A DNA stretch of 64,000 nucleotides from Ornithinibacillus bavariensis (GTDB taxonomy: Bacteria > Bacillota > Bacilli > Bacillales > Amphibacillaceae), in assembly GCF_018333235.1 (NCBI RefSeq), contig NZ_BORP01000001.1:868001-932000 (forward strand). Reading direction: 5' to 3'. The notes under the pieces are model-generated. The model was given only the letters and a program-made list of their open reading frames with translations. It was not told the DNA's origin and searched no databases. Positions 62,046-64,000 of this stretch are shown here, piece after piece; the first letter of the stretch is position 1, and each line of letters starts with the position of its first letter. The position numbers were made by a program, and so were the translations under genes.

Positions 62046-63371
62046 ATGAATACGAAAATATTATTTCTAGTTATTTTTTGTTTTATGTTACTATTTCCAA
62101 CGATTTCCCATGCACAAGTGATTCATGAAGTGAGACCAGGCGATAGTCTATATAAAATTTCTAAACAATACCGTGTTAATAAGGATGAGCTCGCAAAATT
62201 AAATGGCATAGCCAGAGATATTCAATTAGTACTTGGCCAGTCTCTATTAATTCCTAGTTCAACTTATGTAGTCCAGCCAGGAGATAGTATTTGGGAAATA
62301 GCATACCGTCATGCCATTAGTGAAGAAAAATTAATCAACCACAATAAATTAAAGAGCCGAGTCATTATCCCAGGGCAAAAATTAAAAATACCTAGACAGT
62401 CCAAAATGGATCTTTGGACTGGTACGTACTTTGTTCCAAAAGATAAAAATACAAATGCATGGATGCTTAATAATTATAAAAGTACACTTACCAGTGTTTT
62501 CTTATTTGAGTATCATTCCGATGATCAAGGTAATATTATTGGAATAGCGGAAAACGAAGCACATAAAATGGCTTGGAATCAAAACATGACCCCATATGCT
62601 ACACTATCCAATCTGAGCGAAAAGGGATTTGATCCCGAACTAACACACAAATTGATAAGTAATCCGAGTCAAAGAAAAATATTCATTAATAATATATATT
62701 TGCTTCTGGACAGCCATGATTATAAAGGAGTAGTCATTGATTTTGAACAGATTAGAGCGAGGGATCGAGAAAACCTAAATCTATTTATTAAAGAACTAGC
62801 TGCTAAACTGCATCCTTCAGGCATGGAAGTCTTGATGGCTGTTCCCCCAAAACAAGGAGACCAGGTCCCGTCTTACTCTATCGCTTATGATTATGAGACG
62901 TTAGGTAAGTATTTGGATAGGATATTTTTAATGACATATGATTGGCATTGGCCAGGTGGTCCATCGGGCCCTATTGCTCCGATTGATAAAGTAAGAGAAA
63001 CATTAAACTATGCTGTATCCGTTGTTCCGAAGTCTAAACTAATGCTAGGTATTCCACAATATGCTTATGATTGGACAATCACAGGGGATGAAAAATTAGG
63101 TACTTCATACTCCACCCAGCATGCAATTGATTTATATACGGGTTATCAAAGTAACATAAATTATGATGAAAATGCGGGTGCCCCGTGGTTTCGATATGTT
63201 GACAAAAACGGTAAAATACATGAAGTTTGGTTTGAAGATCCTCGTAGTCTTCTCGCTAAATTCCGTTTAGTTAAGGAATACGGATTAGCTGGAATGGGAT
63301 GCTGGCATTTAGGACTCACGATGCCACAAACGGAAAAAATGTTACTGGAAGAATTTCGTATTGTTAAATAA
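62046..63371 (+). CDS. LysM-GH18 cell-wall hydrolase (SleL/YaaH-like spore protein)
   Basis: This 441-residue protein has a signal peptide (ILFLVIFCFMLLFPTISHAQ). Two LysM domains follow (VRPGDSLYKISKQYRVNKDELAKLNG and VQPGDSIWEIAYRHAISEEKLINHN). A GH18 domain follows, whose catalytic strand reads YKGVVIDFEQIRARD and which also has LMTYDWHWPGGP. SleL/YaaH-type enzymes cleave the N-acetylglucosamine bonds of spore cortex during germination. The active-site strand has DFE rather than the full DxxDxDxE. ATG at 62046 follows AGGAGG; upstream in-frame ATGs lack a site. Confidence 0.92.
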   Translation: MNTKILFLVIFCFMLLFPTISHAQVIHEVRPGDSLYKISKQYRVNKDELAKLNGIARDIQLVLGQSLLIPSSTYVVQPGDSIWEIAYRHAISEEKLINHNKLKSRVIIPGQKLKIPRQSKMDLWTGTYFVPKDKNTNAWMLNNYKSTLTSVFLFEYHSDDQGNIIGIAENEAHKMAWNQNMTPYATLSNLSEKGFDPELTHKLISNPSQRKIFINNIYLLLDSHDYKGVVIDFEQIRARDRENLNLFIKELAAKLHPSGMEVLMAVPPKQGDQVPSYSIAYDYETLGKYLDRIFLMTYDWHWPGGPSGPIAPIDKVRETLNYAVSVVPKSKLMLGIPQYAYDWTITGDEKLGTSYSTQHAIDLYTGYQSNINYDENAGAPWFRYVDKNGKIHEVWFEDPRSLLAKFRLVKEYGLAGMGCWHLGLTMPQTEKMLLEEFRIVK

Positions 63372-63412
63372 GCCTCTAAAGTAGAGGGACTGAATGATTC
63401 CTCTTCCTAATT

Positions 63413-63440
63413 AATCCTGTACTGAATGCAGGATTTTTTT
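63413..63440 (+). terminator. Rho-independent terminator of LysM-GH18 gene
   Basis: AATCCTG pairs with CAGGATT over a 9-base loop, followed by a run of Ts. Confidence 0.85.
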
Positions 63441-63985
63441 ATTCCTCAATTCTATTGGTTTTTTATTATTATTGCAGTGACACAATCATAGTGTTTTGTT
63501 TGAAAGTATGGCTCAAAGATGATACTTGGAATTGCTGTAGACGATATCGTCGGACTTTGCCAAGTATAGCTATTGACGGAAATAGAAAATACTGACGGGG
63601 AGATGATTTAAACAAGGTGAACATAGAAGCTTAGTCGCCATTTTTTTGTAGAAAAACGAAAGTACAAGTTGGAACTTTTTATTAATTATAAGAACTGATT
63701 CATTATATCCTTTTAATTGATTATCCTATTCGAATCCCCCTTGGAGACTGTATCCAAAGGGGGAAATAATTCAATGGTGAAAATTTCCTTGTTCTTTTAA
63801 TACAAGCGTTAAATAATCGAGAGTTGTGAGGAAAGCGTGTGAAAAAGTACCCACTAACTGTATTTTTAAAACAAGGTATGATAATATATTAAATAGATTG
63901 ATATTTCTAAATTAATAAGAAAAAATGTAATTTTACAATTAAAATTAAAATGAAGAAATATTTTATAAGGAGGGAACTTAATAAA
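63441..63985. other. Intergenic region with a hairpin
   Basis: About 545 bases without a supported gene. GACGATATCGTC at about 63540-63551 is a perfect palindrome. CCCCCTTGG pairs with CCAAAGGGGG at 63736-63763, but no T run follows, so it is not called a terminator. AAGGAGGGA near 63968 serves the gene that starts at 63986. Confidence 0.55.
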
Positions 63986-64000
63986 ATGAAACGAATTAAT
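63986..64000 (+). CDS. Start of a gene cut by the window end
   Basis: ATG AAA CGA ATT AAT (MKRIN...) follows a strong AAGGAGGGA about 10 bases upstream. The product cannot be told from five codons. Confidence 0.6.

Overview
The window is a piece of a low-GC, spore-forming Firmicute chromosome, most likely family Bacillaceae. The first 24 kb follows Bacillus subtilis gene order (aconitase, yneN, tlp, yneP, yneQ, plsY, yneT, parE, parC; then the yng acyl-CoA carboxylase operon; then ypbR/dynA and ypcP). Strong AGGAGG-type ribosome binding sites, GTG/TTG starts and spore genes (tlp, LysM proteins) fit. Species cannot be fixed from the sequence alone. No rRNA, tRNA, CRISPR array or prophage was seen.

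Layout. 1-10.4 kb: housekeeping block (end of aconitase, thioredoxin-like protein, small FbpB-like protein, spore protein Tlp, thioesterase, YidD, FolE2, PlsY, topoisomerase IV). 10.4-17.8 kb: membrane protein, methyltransferase, then a TetR regulator with an operator in front of a carboxylase operon of branched-chain acyl-CoA (leucine) degradation type. 18-25 kb: CBS protein, tandem dynamin, flap-type exonuclease, a 58-residue Asn-rich protein on the minus strand, CPBP protease, LysM-CAP protein. 25.3-37.6 kb: eight tightly packed genes (membrane protein, ABC ATPase, ABC permease, coiled-coil membrane protein, MoxR ATPase, DUF58 protein, two vWA membrane proteins), followed by a vWA lipoprotein. 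This looks like one envelope-associated machine of unknown function and is the best candidate here for an undescribed system. 39-43.7 kb: AraC regulator, GNAT, and a metal module (ZIP transporter, ArsR-type repressor, CDF exporter). 43.8-46.7 kb: an FMN-riboswitch riboflavin operon whose ribD is a wreck and whose ribBA has lost its RibA half. 47-48.5 kb: GapN. 48.5-53 kb: a decay zone with broken genes and an IS200/IS605 remnant. 53.3-58.7 kb: serine hydrolase, then a ribosome-protection locus. 59-64 kb: metalloprotease-like lipoprotein, SDR, LysM-GH18 protein.

The sharpest single observation is at 54.9-58.7 kb. A 14-codon leader ends in RLRFPTLNQ, the same ending as the macrolide-sensing ErmD leader peptide as I remember it. 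It precedes three terminator-like hairpins, an RlmA/TlrB-type 23S rRNA methyltransferase and an ABC-F protein. Downstream lies a broken 3' half of an erm methyltransferase. I infer that an inducible ermD-like locus was split and its control region now drives a methyltransferase/ABC-F pair.

Two genes (the FbpB-like protein and the TetR regulator) have good Shine-Dalgarno sequences but ATT and ACG where the start codon should be. Either these are near-cognate starts or sequence errors.
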